Assembly: GCA_033763355.1 (NCBI GenBank)
Contig: JANRKT010000334.1
Location: 1 to 35,098, forward strand
Direction of reading: 5' to 3'
Length of the DNA: 35,098 nucleotides
Source of the DNA: JANRKT01 sp033763355
GTDB lineage: Bacteria > Bacteroidota > Bacteroidia > Chitinophagales > Chitinophagaceae
Part shown: piece after piece, positions 16,322 to 24,733 of the stretch
Numbering within the stretch: position 1 is the stretch's first letter
Layout of the letters: each line of letters opens with the position of its first letter
Program-made: the position numbers and the translations under genes
Notes under the pieces: generated by a model
Told to the model about the DNA's origin: nothing
Database searches by the model: none
What the model saw: the letters and a program-made list of their open reading frames with translations, nothing else

Positions 16322-17620
16322 TTATCTGCGTTTTCCAGACATGGGCGGAAGATCAATTACACAGCGGAAACCAATGTAAGATTTTGCCGTATCCTGATAC
16401 TCATAGTTACGTGTACTTGTTTGCAAGAAATACCCTACATCTTTCCAGCTGCCGCCGCGGATTACTTTACGCTTCATACGGGGAGGATCGCTGTCTTTTG
16501 CATTCCAGCGAATATCCGGATTCATGTCATGCTGAAAATTATATGCCCCTTCATAGAACAGGGAAGAAGTCCATTCAGATACATTGCCTGCCATATTATA
16601 TAAACCAAAGTCGTTGGGCCAGTAAGCATCTGCACGTACGGTATAAAAACCGCCGTCTTCAGGATAATTACCGCGGCCGGGCTTGAAGTTAGCCAGCAAA
16701 CAACCTTTCTTATTTCTTAAATAATAACCGCCCCAGGGATATGGCGCCTGTGAACGGCCACCACGTGCTGCATATTCCCATTCAGCTTCTGTAGGCAAAC
16801 GGAAATCTGATTCCTGCGCCCTTTTCTTTGATTCAAGGAATGAGTTCAGGTAATTTGTTCTCCACTCGCAAAAAGCTGATGCCTGCTTCCAGTTTAAACC
16901 CACAACAGGATAATTACCGAAAGCGGGGTGTGAGAAATATCTTTTAGACATGGGCTCATTGTAAGAGTATGAGAAGTCCCTTACCCAAACCAATGTATCA
17001 GGATAAATAGGGATATCTCTTTTTACAATAAACTGGGCACGGGGTTTTGTTTTATTTTCCCTTTGAGCTGCTTCTTTGTAATTGAAAGTCTCAGAGTGAT
17101 AAACCAGTTTATCCGCATCAAGTTCTTTTTTTCCGAAAATCCTGTTATCGGGTGTAACGATCATTGCATTTAACTGCTCCAGTGTTTTGGGATCGTTCCA
17201 CTTTATAGTAGCGGTTTTTTTCCAGTCAATAATTTCGTTGCCATCGCCTCCGGGCTTTTTATAGCTGAGAATTGAAGCGGCGATAGAGTCACGGACCCAA
17301 TACACAAACTGACGGTATTCGTTGTTTGTGATTTCGGTTGCGTCCATCCAGAAACCATTAATAGAAATTTGTTTGTTGCGGGCCGTAAAAGCATAGCTTA
17401 TATCCTCATCGCTGGGACCCATATGAAAGGTTCCCTGCGGGATATAAACCATTCCCGGCGGCTTGGGCAATGTATATTTGCCGGCGGGTGTTACACCGAC
17501 AAGCTGGCCGTTGTTAGTTAAACCTTTGGATTTTGATTTTCCCGATTTACCACAACTCGCCGCCAACAGGGTGATCAGCAGCAGCGTTACCAGGTTCAGC
17601 AATAGGCTTTTCATTTTCAT
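16322..17620 (-). CDS. gldK: Gliding motility / type IX secretion lipoprotein GldK
   Basis: 432 residues from the ATG at 17620 (a second ATG at 17614 is equally possible); an upstream in-frame extension to 17719 is rejected because it would bury the lipoprotein signal. The signal MKMKSLLLNLVTLLLITLLA ends in the lipobox AASC. The body is a formylglycine-generating-enzyme/sulfatase-modifying fold: GMVYIPQGTFHMGPSDEDIS, INGFWMDATEITNNEYRQFV, YPVVGLNWKQASAFCEWRTN, FRLPTEAEWEYAARGG, NDFGLYNMAGNVSEWTSS and KVIRGGSWKDVGYF...GFRCVIDL. In GldK this fold is structural: with GldN it forms the periplasmic ring anchored at the outer membrane. First gene of the gld operon, with a TATATTTG box upstream. 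Confidence 0.96.
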   Translation of the reverse strand: MKMKSLLLNLVTLLLITLLAASCGKSGKSKSKGLTNNGQLVGVTPAGKYTLPKPPGMVYIPQGTFHMGPSDEDISYAFTARNKQISINGFWMDATEITNNEYRQFVYWVRDSIAASILSYKKPGGDGNEIIDWKKTATIKWNDPKTLEQLNAMIVTPDNRIFGKKELDADKLVYHSETFNYKEAAQRENKTKPRAQFIVKRDIPIYPDTLVWVRDFSYSYNEPMSKRYFSHPAFGNYPVVGLNWKQASAFCEWRTNYLNSFLESKKRAQESDFRLPTEAEWEYAARGGRSQAPYPWGGYYLRNKKGCLLANFKPGRGNYPEDGGFYTVRADAYWPNDFGLYNMAGNVSEWTSSLFYEGAYNFQHDMNPDIRWNAKDSDPPRMKRKVIRGGSWKDVGYFLQTSTRNYEYQDTAKSYIGFRCVIDLPPMSGKRR

Positions 17621-17644
17621 AAAAAGTATTAAAGGGTATTTGGA

Positions 17645-17652
17645 CAAATATA
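17645..17652 (-). promoter_or_regulatory. -7 promoter box TATATTTG for gldKLMN
   Basis: Exact TAnnTTTG match on the minus strand, 24 nt before the gldK ATG at 17620, leaving a leader of about 17 nt. The rest of the 180-nt gap to the upstream gene holds no other recognised element. Confidence 0.6.
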
Positions 17653-17800
17653 GATTAAATATTAATTCGGTTTTCGCCCGGTTGAATCTTAATAATTTTT
17701 TTAACACCTTGTCAAACACAGTCCGGGATAGCAGTTCTATCCACTTAAAATAACGGTGTATTATTGGGGTTATTGTGTAGTGGGGATATTCTGTGTTCCT

Positions 17801-19858
17801 TTACTGGTCAAGGAGTTGAAGGAAATCTTCTACTGTTTTTACCGGTTTTTTACACGCATATCCCCGGCATAAAAATATTTCTGTTCCTTCCGGCACACTT
17901 TTACCTGAAAGGAGCGGAAATTCATCCGCGGGCTTCGCTGCAAATTGCAAAACCTTGTTGGGTATAAAAAAGTTCAGGAGCTTTTTCGCCAGGTCAGGTG
18001 AATCTTTCCCAACCACAGCTATTTCATTTGTGCCAACTATCAGTTCGATTAAAAAATTGGCCCAGGCCCCAAAAGATGTGGGATACTTTATTATAGCGTG
18101 GCTTAATGCTTCTGTGATTCCGACCGCCCTTTCCTTCCAATCTGCCTTGTCAAGCAGTAGGCCCAGTTGGTGAAGGTTATGCGCCATGATGGCATTGCCG
18201 GAAGGAACAGCCCCATCATATACTTCCTTTTTGCGAATGATAACATCCTGCTGAGCCTTGTGGGTGTAAAAGAAATAGCCTGTGTTTTCCTCAGAAAAAT
18301 TAACAATTACAAGTTCTGCCAGATCAGATGCCTTTTTAAGATAATATGATGTGCCGCTTATTTCATACAGCGACAAAAGCGCCTGAATAAAGTATGCATA
18401 ATCATCAAGAAAAGCAGGAACCCTTGCAGTTTTTTTAAATGTGTGAAAAAAGGCACCTGATTTTCTATCCTCAAACCGCTCAAGAAGGAACTGCATGTTT
18501 TGTTCAGCCAGTGTTTTATATTGCTCTTCTCCCAAAGCGGCATAAGCTTTACTGCAGGCGGTATTCATTAATGCATTCCATCCCAGTAAAATTTTATCAT
18601 CCAGTTGGGGCCTTGTGCGTTTCTCCCTTTCAGCAATGAGCCTGTACCTGCAGTTTTTTAGTTTTTGTTCAGCTTCATTTAAGTTCAGCTGATGTTTTTC
18701 AGCAAACTCATTTAACGGTATTAACGTACGTAATATATTACTTCCTTCCCAGTTACCGTTTGCTGTCACATCATAATACATGCAGAACATTTCAGCATCC
18801 TCTTGCAGAATATCTTCTATTTCATATTTTGACCACACATAGTATTTTCCTTCCTCTCCCTCACTGTCAGCATCAAGGGCAGAATAAAATCCCGTTTCAT
18901 CATTCATCAGTTCACGCTGAACAAATGAAATGGTATCCCGAATCACATCTGCGTAGGATTCTTTTTTTGTAAGCTGGTACGCTTCGCATAAAACCGAAAC
19001 CAGTAAAGCATTATCGTAAAGCATTTTTTCAAAATGGGGCGCCAGCCATTCGGTGTCGGTTGAATACCTTGCAAAACCTCCCCCAAGGTGATCATAAATT
19101 CCACCCTGTATCATTTTATCGAGGCTTAAACAAGCCTGTTGCAATGCTTTTTCTTCTTTGTAAAAATGGTGATACCGCAAGAGGTACTGAACAGTAAATG
19201 TTTGTGGAAACTTAGGGGCCCGGCCGAAACCGCCCCAGTTTGTATCAGCAGCTTTCATGATGTTATCAAACATCAGATGCGCTTGCTGCGGTATAAACCT
19301 TTCCTCAAAAGGAATATTAACAGAGGATGTTGTTTTTAACCCAAATGAATTGGATTGATGGATATGTTCAGTCAGTTGTTCTGCCTGCTCTTCAATATCA
19401 TTTCTTTTTTCTTTAAAAGCCTGTGATACCCCATACAAAACTTCTTTCCATGAAGGACGGTTGTGCACCTTAACCGGAGGAAAATAGGTTCCGCCATAAA
19501 ACGGCTTTGCATTGGGTGTAAGAAAAACATTCAGTGGCCAGCCGCCGCTCCCTGTCATAGCCTGAATGGCATCCATATAAATATGGTCCAGGTCAGGCCT
19601 TTCCTCACGGTCAATTTTAATATTTATGAAATGACTGTTCATGATTTCGGCAGTCGCTTCGTTTTCAAAACTCTCTTTTTCCATAACATGGCACCAATGA
19701 CAGGCCGAATAGCCGATACTTACAAGAATGGGTTTATCCTCCTCTTTTGCCTTTTGCAATGCTTCTTCTCCCCATGGGTACCAGTAAACCGGATTGTGTG
19801 CATGTTGCAACAGGTAAGGGCTTGTTTCATGAATAAGTTTATTTGTAAATGCTGACAT
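17801..19858 (-). CDS. Thioredoxin-domain protein of the DUF255/YyaL (spermatogenesis-associated protein 20) family
   Basis: 685 residues, the usual length. The N-terminus is strongly conserved: NKLIHETSPYLLQHAHNPVY and WYPWGEEALQKAKEEDKPI, then a thioredoxin-like active site SACHWCHVME (Cys53, Cys56), followed by IKIDREERPDLDHIYMDAIQ and GSGGWPLNVFLTP. The remainder is an alpha/alpha-barrel of the six-hairpin glycosidase type with GRAPKFPQ, GGGFARYSTDTEWLAPHFEK and EGKYYVWSKYEI. The biochemical function is unsettled; a cytosolic redox or carbohydrate-related role is possible. It lies between hemD (terminator between them) and gldK, and appears to be transcribed alone. Identity of the family is certain. 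Confidence 0.95.
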   Translation of the reverse strand: MSAFTNKLIHETSPYLLQHAHNPVYWYPWGEEALQKAKEEDKPILVSIGYSACHWCHVMEKESFENEATAEIMNSHFINIKIDREERPDLDHIYMDAIQAMTGSGGWPLNVFLTPNAKPFYGGTYFPPVKVHNRPSWKEVLYGVSQAFKEKRNDIEEQAEQLTEHIHQSNSFGLKTTSSVNIPFEERFIPQQAHLMFDNIMKAADTNWGGFGRAPKFPQTFTVQYLLRYHHFYKEEKALQQACLSLDKMIQGGIYDHLGGGFARYSTDTEWLAPHFEKMLYDNALLVSVLCEAYQLTKKESYADVIRDTISFVQRELMNDETGFYSALDADSEGEEGKYYVWSKYEIEDILQEDAEMFCMYYDVTANGNWEGSNILRTLIPLNEFAEKHQLNLNEAEQKLKNCRYRLIAEREKRTRPQLDDKILLGWNALMNTACSKAYAALGEEQYKTLAEQNMQFLLERFEDRKSGAFFHTFKKTARVPAFLDDYAYFIQALLSLYEISGTSYYLKKASDLAELVIVNFSEENTGYFFYTHKAQQDVIIRKKEVYDGAVPSGNAIMAHNLHQLGLLLDKADWKERAVGITEALSHAIIKYPTSFGAWANFLIELIVGTNEIAVVGKDSPDLAKKLLNFFIPNKVLQFAAKPADEFPLLSGKSVPEGTEIFLCRGYACKKPVKTVEDFLQLLDQ

Positions 19859-19874
19859 TCAGTGAAGTTACAAT

Positions 19875-19910
19875 AAAACAAAAGGGCCAGCTATTTGTTA
19901 ACCGGCCCTG
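19875..19910 (-). terminator. Terminator downstream of hemD
   Basis: 8-bp stem (19883-19890 with 19902-19909, one wobble on the minus-strand RNA) with an 11-nt loop, followed on the minus strand by TTTGTTTT. It lies 22 nt past the hemD stop and just before the start of the YyaL-like gene. Confidence 0.78.
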
Positions 19911-19931
19911 CAGAATAAAAAATGTTTATAC

Positions 19932-20732
19932 TTATTTTATTTTCTGGCTTTCGGTAAGAAACTTTTCCAATGCAGCTACCATTGATGGCACCTGCGGTTC
20001 CGGCGCTTTGATCAGCAATTGCAAACCTGCCTCTTCAATTGCTTTTGATGTGTTGCCGCCAAATGCACCGATAATGGTGCCGTTTTGTTTGTACCTGGGG
20101 TAGTTATCAAACAGGCTTTTCACACCGCTTGGGGTAAAAAAGCAAATGATGTCGTATTCTTTATTCTCAATAATTTCTTTTACATTATTGCTGATGGTGC
20201 AATACATAAATGGTGTGGCAAACTCACATTTATTATTCTTCAGCCAATTAACTATTTCATTATCCTGTTGGTTTTCTGAACAGGGATAAAGAAACTTTTC
20301 ATTTTCCTTGTGCTTGTTGATTACATCAAATAGGCTTTTGTTGGTTCCATCGGCCCCGTAAAAAACCTTGCGCTTCCTGTACAGGATAAATTTCTGCAGG
20401 TACAATGCCACCGCCTCGGTAATACAGAAGTATTTTGTATCCTGCGAAACGTTTATTTTCATTTCCTCACATATCCTGAAAAAATGATCAATCGCATTGC
20501 GGCTGGTAAAAATTACAGCGCTGTAATTAACAATCTCAATTTTTTGTTTCCGGAATTCTTTGGCTGGGATGGGCTCTAACTTGATGAAAGGATAGAAATC
20601 GAGTTCTACCTTGTGTTTCCTGGCCAGTTCAAAATAAGGAGATTTGTCAGAATCAGGCCTGGGCTGGGTAATCAGAATCTTTTTGATTGGTTTTGCCGTC
20701 GCTTCCGCGGTCATACTCCCGTTTTTTACCAT
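19932..20732 (-). CDS. hemD: Uroporphyrinogen-III synthase
   Basis: 266 residues from the ATG at 20732; a TTG at 20756 is in frame but lies within the TACCTTTG promoter box, and ATG at 20714 is an alternative. The enzyme cyclises hydroxymethylbilane with inversion of ring D, the branch point to heme and cobalamin. The HemD pattern is seen as ILITQPRPDSDKSPYFELAR, FYPFIKLEPIPAKEF, YSAVIFTSRNAIDHFF, FCITEAVALYL, FLYPCSENQQDNEI and YDIICFFTPSGVKSLFDNYP. Sequence conservation in this family is low, but domain order and length agree. It is downstream of a DUF4271 gene (39 nt gap), a pairing I recall as common in this phylum, and ends at a terminator. Confidence 0.92.
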   Translation of the reverse strand: MVKNGSMTAEATAKPIKKILITQPRPDSDKSPYFELARKHKVELDFYPFIKLEPIPAKEFRKQKIEIVNYSAVIFTSRNAIDHFFRICEEMKINVSQDTKYFCITEAVALYLQKFILYRKRKVFYGADGTNKSLFDVINKHKENEKFLYPCSENQQDNEIVNWLKNNKCEFATPFMYCTISNNVKEIIENKEYDIICFFTPSGVKSLFDNYPRYKQNGTIIGAFGGNTSKAIEEAGLQLLIKAPEPQVPSMVAALEKFLTESQKIK

Positions 20733-20753
20733 GTATTTTTGGCTAAGGTTTTG

Positions 20754-20761
20754 CAAAGGTA
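20754..20761 (-). promoter_or_regulatory. -7 promoter box TACCTTTG for hemD
   Basis: Exact TAnnTTTG match, 21 nt before the ATG at 20732. Suggests hemD has its own promoter in the short gap after DUF4271. Confidence 0.5.
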
Positions 20762-20771
20762 AATACTTCTG

Positions 20772-21713
20772 TTAAAATATTCGCATCAATACCCTGTAAA
20801 TCAGCAAAACAGGTAAAATTTCAAAAGCGCACATGTAAAGAACAAAATGCAACTGGCTAATTTTTAGTTCGTTGCGCAAAGCACTGTACGATCTTATTAA
20901 ACGGTAAATAAGCAAAGCTATTATACCGCCCAGTGCAACTTTTATCATGAGCCCCCTTGAAGGTGGCGCCGCAAATGCAATAAACAGTGAAACGGGCAAA
21001 AGAAATAGACCCATGATTTTGTTTACGAGGAAAACAATAAATATATAAATATCAGCAGCCAGGCGGCGGTCAAATATCCAGCCGCTCAGTTTCAACACAA
21101 AATATTTACCGGTGTATAAAAAAGACAGGCCCAGCATAGTGAGGCCCATCAATATCCATTTATTGTATCCTGAACCCAAGCCATAGTGCTGCAAAATAAA
21201 ATACAGGAATACCCCGCCGCTCAACACAAAAAAAATATTGAGGAAGAGGGCCGGCAGCGGCGCCTGCAAAAGCTGATCCCTGATTTGTTTTTGCCGTAGC
21301 GAAGAATTGAGAAAAACACGGAAAAGGTCAACAAAATATTTATCAAAAACCAACCGAAGAAAAGCAAGCAGCAACAGCAAACTGCAAAAAAGATAAAAAA
21401 TCCATTCCTGTCCTGGGACAATCCTCTCAAGCTGACGATAAGGCTGCGGCGACGATTTCATATTGTAATATGGATGACCCATCATATAAATCATTGCCTT
21501 TTGCCCGTAAGGAACGTTATGATGTTTTGTAAAGGATCCCTGGGCTGAATCCTGAAGTATAGAAAAAGAAAACCGGTCTTTATTAAGATAGGGGTTCCTT
21601 GAAACGGAATCCTGTGCAGGAAGTTCCTGTAGCATACTGTCCTGGGTAAATGAAGCCCCGGGAACTATGAAAAAGACAAATGCTGTAAATAAAAACTTTT
21701 GAAGTCTGCACAT
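20772..21713 (-). CDS. DUF4271 family multi-pass membrane protein
   Basis: 313 residues from the ATG at 21713, which opens a signal peptide (CRLQKFLFTAFVFFIVPGAS); the in-frame TTG at 21725 is part of the promoter box. After about 95 polar residues there are six or seven hydrophobic segments (around 105-125, 155-175, 187-205, 225-250, 255-275, 290-310). The family hallmark is the last part, KISQLHFVLYMCAFEILPVL. DUF4271 proteins occur in Bacteroidota, often beside hemD; function is unknown. Located between the Omp85 gene (49 nt gap) and hemD (39 nt gap) on the same strand. An inner-membrane location is clear; a role in heme handling or envelope biogenesis is only guilt by association. Confidence 0.85.
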   Translation of the reverse strand: MCRLQKFLFTAFVFFIVPGASFTQDSMLQELPAQDSVSRNPYLNKDRFSFSILQDSAQGSFTKHHNVPYGQKAMIYMMGHPYYNMKSSPQPYRQLERIVPGQEWIFYLFCSLLLLLAFLRLVFDKYFVDLFRVFLNSSLRQKQIRDQLLQAPLPALFLNIFFVLSGGVFLYFILQHYGLGSGYNKWILMGLTMLGLSFLYTGKYFVLKLSGWIFDRRLAADIYIFIVFLVNKIMGLFLLPVSLFIAFAAPPSRGLMIKVALGGIIALLIYRLIRSYSALRNELKISQLHFVLYMCAFEILPVLLIYRVLMRIF

Positions 21714-21722
21714 AAGATGACG

Positions 21723-21730
21723 CAAAATTA
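21723..21730 (-). promoter_or_regulatory. -7 promoter box TAATTTTG for DUF4271 gene
   Basis: Exact TAnnTTTG match 9 nt before the ATG at 21713; leader probably only a few nucleotides. Confidence 0.5.
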
Positions 21731-21762
21731 TCAGAACAGTTTTACTTAAGAAATTATACCTG

Positions 21763-23562
21763 TCAGAAAATACTTACAAACCCAAAATGAATTTTCGCCT
21801 GCCGGAAATTAAGATTGCTGTCATCTCTTTTACCTACGGCATAACTGATATTGAAAATACCTGCCCGGGTTTCAAAAGCCATACCCAGCCCTGTGCCAAA
21901 GTAAGTATGGCTTTGCGATGCTGCAAAAGTTTTGTCCTGCGCCCAGCCCCCATCAGTAAATACAAACAGGAAAGAATTTAAACCGATCAGATAGCGGTAT
22001 TCTGCAGTAGCAACAGCATAACGGTTGGTGAAGATACTTTCTTCATCAAAACCCCTCAGCAACCTGTAACCACCAATCTGGAATACCTCATTTCTGAACG
22101 GGTTTTGAGTTTGTATAATACCGCCGTTAATACCCGCCTTTATAGCCGATTGTTTTGATATCCTGAAATAATGTGCTGCAACCAGTTTTGTTTTAATGAT
22201 ATAGGATTTTAGTTTCAGCGTATCGTAAAGCGACCCGAAATCAAAAGAATTGCCGCCGCCATCTTTGGTTATGTTAACTATTGTGTTGTTCTTCTTTATT
22301 GTTCTTAAACCGCCGGAAACTGTAATGGAAAGTTCATTACCCCTTCGTGGATTAAAACGGTAATCGGTATTGTTAAACTGGTAATCCACGCCAAGGTTAT
22401 TGGTGCTGACATCAAGATAAGGGGGCAATCTTTTTGATGACTGTATTTGCGCTGTATCAATCGTAAGCAGGTTGGTACTGAAAGTTTGAAAGAAAACTTT
22501 TCCGCTTTGCCTGGCGCTTACCATGTATTGCAGCCCGATTACAGCATTGAGGTTAAGAAATGAAGAATCTTTTTTAAAAAGGTCAAAACTAAAATCAAGC
22601 CCGAATGCCGAACGGAACATATAAGGCTGCTGAAAAACCAGGTTGAGCCTTGGCGATTTTACCTGTATCTGTTGCCAGTTGGCCCCGATGGTTTCACCCC
22701 CGCCCAAAGCATTTTTCAAATTGATATTGACCTCACCGGTAAGTAATAATTTCCCCCCCAACTGGCTGTTGGCCGGAAGAAACCCCACCAGTGCATTAAT
22801 CTGGCTGCTTTTTTTAGGTTCAAGATAAAGATCAAGTATAGAGCCTGTGCCCAGCATGGTTAAAGATGAACCCCGGCTTTCCTGCAGGTAAGGCAATTCA
22901 AGTAAACGTGTGCTGATACTTTGCAGTTTTTCCTTTTTATATATGGTCCCATTTTCTATACCGAGGTATTTCTGCAAAAAAAAGTTTGAAATTTTAGCTT
23001 TGCCAAATACCCTGATGCTGTCAATTTTATATAATGGCCCTTTTTCAATTTTAAGGCAGGCGGAAACTTTATCATCATCTATCTGCAGGCTATCCAGTTG
23101 TACTTTGGCAAAAGGATAACCCTGGTTTTCGAGGTAATTCAAAGCTTTTTCCTGCCACGATACCAGTTTCTGAAAGTCCAGCATTTTATCTGTAAAAGTT
23201 TTATCGCTCCAGCCTGCGGCATTCACCAACTGCTGATCGCTTTCGCTTACTTTAATCTTTACCCATTTGTAAGCTGCCCCAAGAAACACCCATGCGGATA
23301 CGCTGCTGCTGTCGTATGCCACACTGTCAACTGAAGCGGTAATATAACCTTTAGACTGGAGCTGCGATGGCATTGTTCCAATGTACTGCACACATTGCTC
23401 CCTTGAAGAAAATAAGGTTTGCAACCCGAGCGATTGCGGCGTTACAGAACTATCTTTGTCAGTAAAATAATAAATGAGCTGGTATTTTGCCTGTGAGAGG
23501 AGCGGCTGGCAGTTAACCAGCAGGGCAATAAGCAATAGCCATATTGTTCTCTTCAGAGGCAT
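21763..23562 (-). CDS. Omp85/BamA-TamA superfamily outer membrane protein
   Basis: 599 residues from the ATG at 23562 (a GTG two codons earlier overlaps the promoter box). A signal peptide (LKRTIWLLLIALLVN...LSQ) is followed by POTRA-like modules, the clearest being IDSIRVFGKAKISNFFLQKY through SISTRLLELPYLQ (about residues 185-235). The C-terminal part is a surface-antigen barrel (D15 type) with GGYRLLRGFDEES near residue 500, matching the strand-lid L6 motif (usually V/I-R-G-F), and NTDYRFNPRRGNEL, and it ends in Phe. Shorter than true BamA, with fewer POTRAs, so it is more like a TamA-type or specialised translocator. Upstream of DUF4271 and hemD; divergent from hemW with only 40 bp between starts. 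Confidence 0.9.
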   Translation of the reverse strand: MPLKRTIWLLLIALLVNCQPLLSQAKYQLIYYFTDKDSSVTPQSLGLQTLFSSREQCVQYIGTMPSQLQSKGYITASVDSVAYDSSSVSAWVFLGAAYKWVKIKVSESDQQLVNAAGWSDKTFTDKMLDFQKLVSWQEKALNYLENQGYPFAKVQLDSLQIDDDKVSACLKIEKGPLYKIDSIRVFGKAKISNFFLQKYLGIENGTIYKKEKLQSISTRLLELPYLQESRGSSLTMLGTGSILDLYLEPKKSSQINALVGFLPANSQLGGKLLLTGEVNINLKNALGGGETIGANWQQIQVKSPRLNLVFQQPYMFRSAFGLDFSFDLFKKDSSFLNLNAVIGLQYMVSARQSGKVFFQTFSTNLLTIDTAQIQSSKRLPPYLDVSTNNLGVDYQFNNTDYRFNPRRGNELSITVSGGLRTIKKNNTIVNITKDGGGNSFDFGSLYDTLKLKSYIIKTKLVAAHYFRISKQSAIKAGINGGIIQTQNPFRNEVFQIGGYRLLRGFDEESIFTNRYAVATAEYRYLIGLNSFLFVFTDGGWAQDKTFAASQSHTYFGTGLGMAFETRAGIFNISYAVGKRDDSNLNFRQAKIHFGFVSIF

Positions 23563-23567
23563 TACCA

Positions 23568-23575
23568 CAAAACTA
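23568..23575 (-). promoter_or_regulatory. -7 promoter box TAGTTTTG for the Omp85 gene
   Basis: Exact TAnnTTTG match 5 nt before the ATG at 23562; predicts an almost leaderless message. It lies inside the 40-bp divergent gap shared with hemW. Confidence 0.5.
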
Positions 23576-23602
23576 CTATCTGGTATTTAAAAATCATTTT
23601 TC

Positions 23603-24733
23603 CTGGCAGGCGTTTATATTCATATTCCATTTTGCAGGCAGGCCTGTTATTACTGCAATTTTCATTTTTCAACATCGCTGCAGCATAAAAACGAACTGAT
23701 TGGTGCTTTATTGAAAGAAATTGAGCTCACAGCCGGAAAACAGGATGAAACCATTGAAACCATTTATTTCGGCGGCGGCACTCCATCGCTTTTGAGTAAA
23801 ACCGAGCTAAATGAAATCCTTGATAAAGTAAATGCTTTTTTCATTGTGTCAACTGATGCAGAGATAACTTTGGAAGCCAACCCGGATGACATTTCAGCGG
23901 CATCATTAAACTTATGGAAGCTTGCCGGCATCAACCGGCTCAGCATAGGGATACAATCTTTTTTTCAGAAAGATTTAGAATGGATGAACAGGGCGCATGA
24001 TGCAAATCAGGCCGAAGAATCTATAGAACTGGCAAGGGATGCAGGCTTTACCAACTTCAGTATTGATCTGATCTTTGGCGCCCCCGGTTTAAGCGACAGT
24101 AACTGGGAAAAAAATGTAATGCACGTTATTGCAAAAAAAGTTCCGCATATTTCCTGCTATGCACTTACCGCAGAACCGAAAACGGCATTGCAAAAAATGA
24201 TTGAGAAAAAGAAAACACCGGGCATTGACGCTGACCAGCAGGCACGGCAATATTTATTACTTATGCAATGGCTTGAAGAAGCCGGTTACGAACACTACGA
24301 AATATCCAATTTTGCCTTGCCGGGTTTGCAAAGCCGCCACAACAGTTCTTACTGGCAGGGTAAACCTTATTTTGGTTTTGGCCCTTCGGCACATTCTTAT
24401 AAACACTATACAAGAAGCTGGAACATCAATAACAACATGGCTTATATCAAATCCCTTGAAAAAAACATTATCCCCGCAGAAAAAGAGATACTCACACCTG
24501 TTCAGCAACTGAACGAATACATCATGACCCGCCTTCGCCTCAATACAGGCCTTGACATATCTTTTATAAGTGAAAAGTTTGGCACTGATGCGGCCGCTAA
24601 ACTGTTTGATGCAGCCGCAAAACATACAGCAAGCGGCAAAATGATAACAGATAGACGCCGCCTTTATTTAACACGTGAAGGAAAACTCTTTGCCGATGGA
24701 ATTACAGCTGACCTTTTCTTCGGGAAACTCTAA
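23603..24733 (+). CDS. hemW: Radical SAM heme chaperone HemW, apparent CTG start
   Basis: 376 residues if translation begins at CTG 23603. The frame reads LAGVYIHIPFCRQACYYCNF, where homologues have MAG(I/V)Y(I/L)HIPFC, so the CTG takes exactly the place of the initiator Met. The CxxxCxxC cluster (Cys11, 15, 18) binds the SAM [4Fe-4S]. Further motifs: ETIYFGGGTPSLL, LEANPDD, INRLSIGIQSF, FSIDLIFGAPGL, YEHYEISNFA and FGFGPSAHSY. A stop (TAA 23588) sits five codons upstream with no ATG, GTG or TTG between; the first conventional start (TTG 23711) would remove the cluster. HemW inserts heme into target proteins rather than acting as coproporphyrinogen oxidase. Its stop overlaps that of the convergent XRE gene. 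Confidence 0.9.
   Translation: MAGVYIHIPFCRQACYYCNFHFSTSLQHKNELIGALLKEIELTAGKQDETIETIYFGGGTPSLLSKTELNEILDKVNAFFIVSTDAEITLEANPDDISAASLNLWKLAGINRLSIGIQSFFQKDLEWMNRAHDANQAEESIELARDAGFTNFSIDLIFGAPGLSDSNWEKNVMHVIAKKVPHISCYALTAEPKTALQKMIEKKKTPGIDADQQARQYLLLMQWLEEAGYEHYEISNFALPGLQSRHNSSYWQGKPYFGFGPSAHSYKHYTRSWNINNNMAYIKSLEKNIIPAEKEILTPVQQLNEYIMTRLRLNTGLDISFISEKFGTDAAAKLFDAAAKHTASGKMITDRRRLYLTREGKLFADGITADLFFGKL

Noticed and set aside
17621..17719. N-terminal extension of gldK
   Set aside because: Would bury the lipoprotein signal and cover the TATATTTG promoter box.
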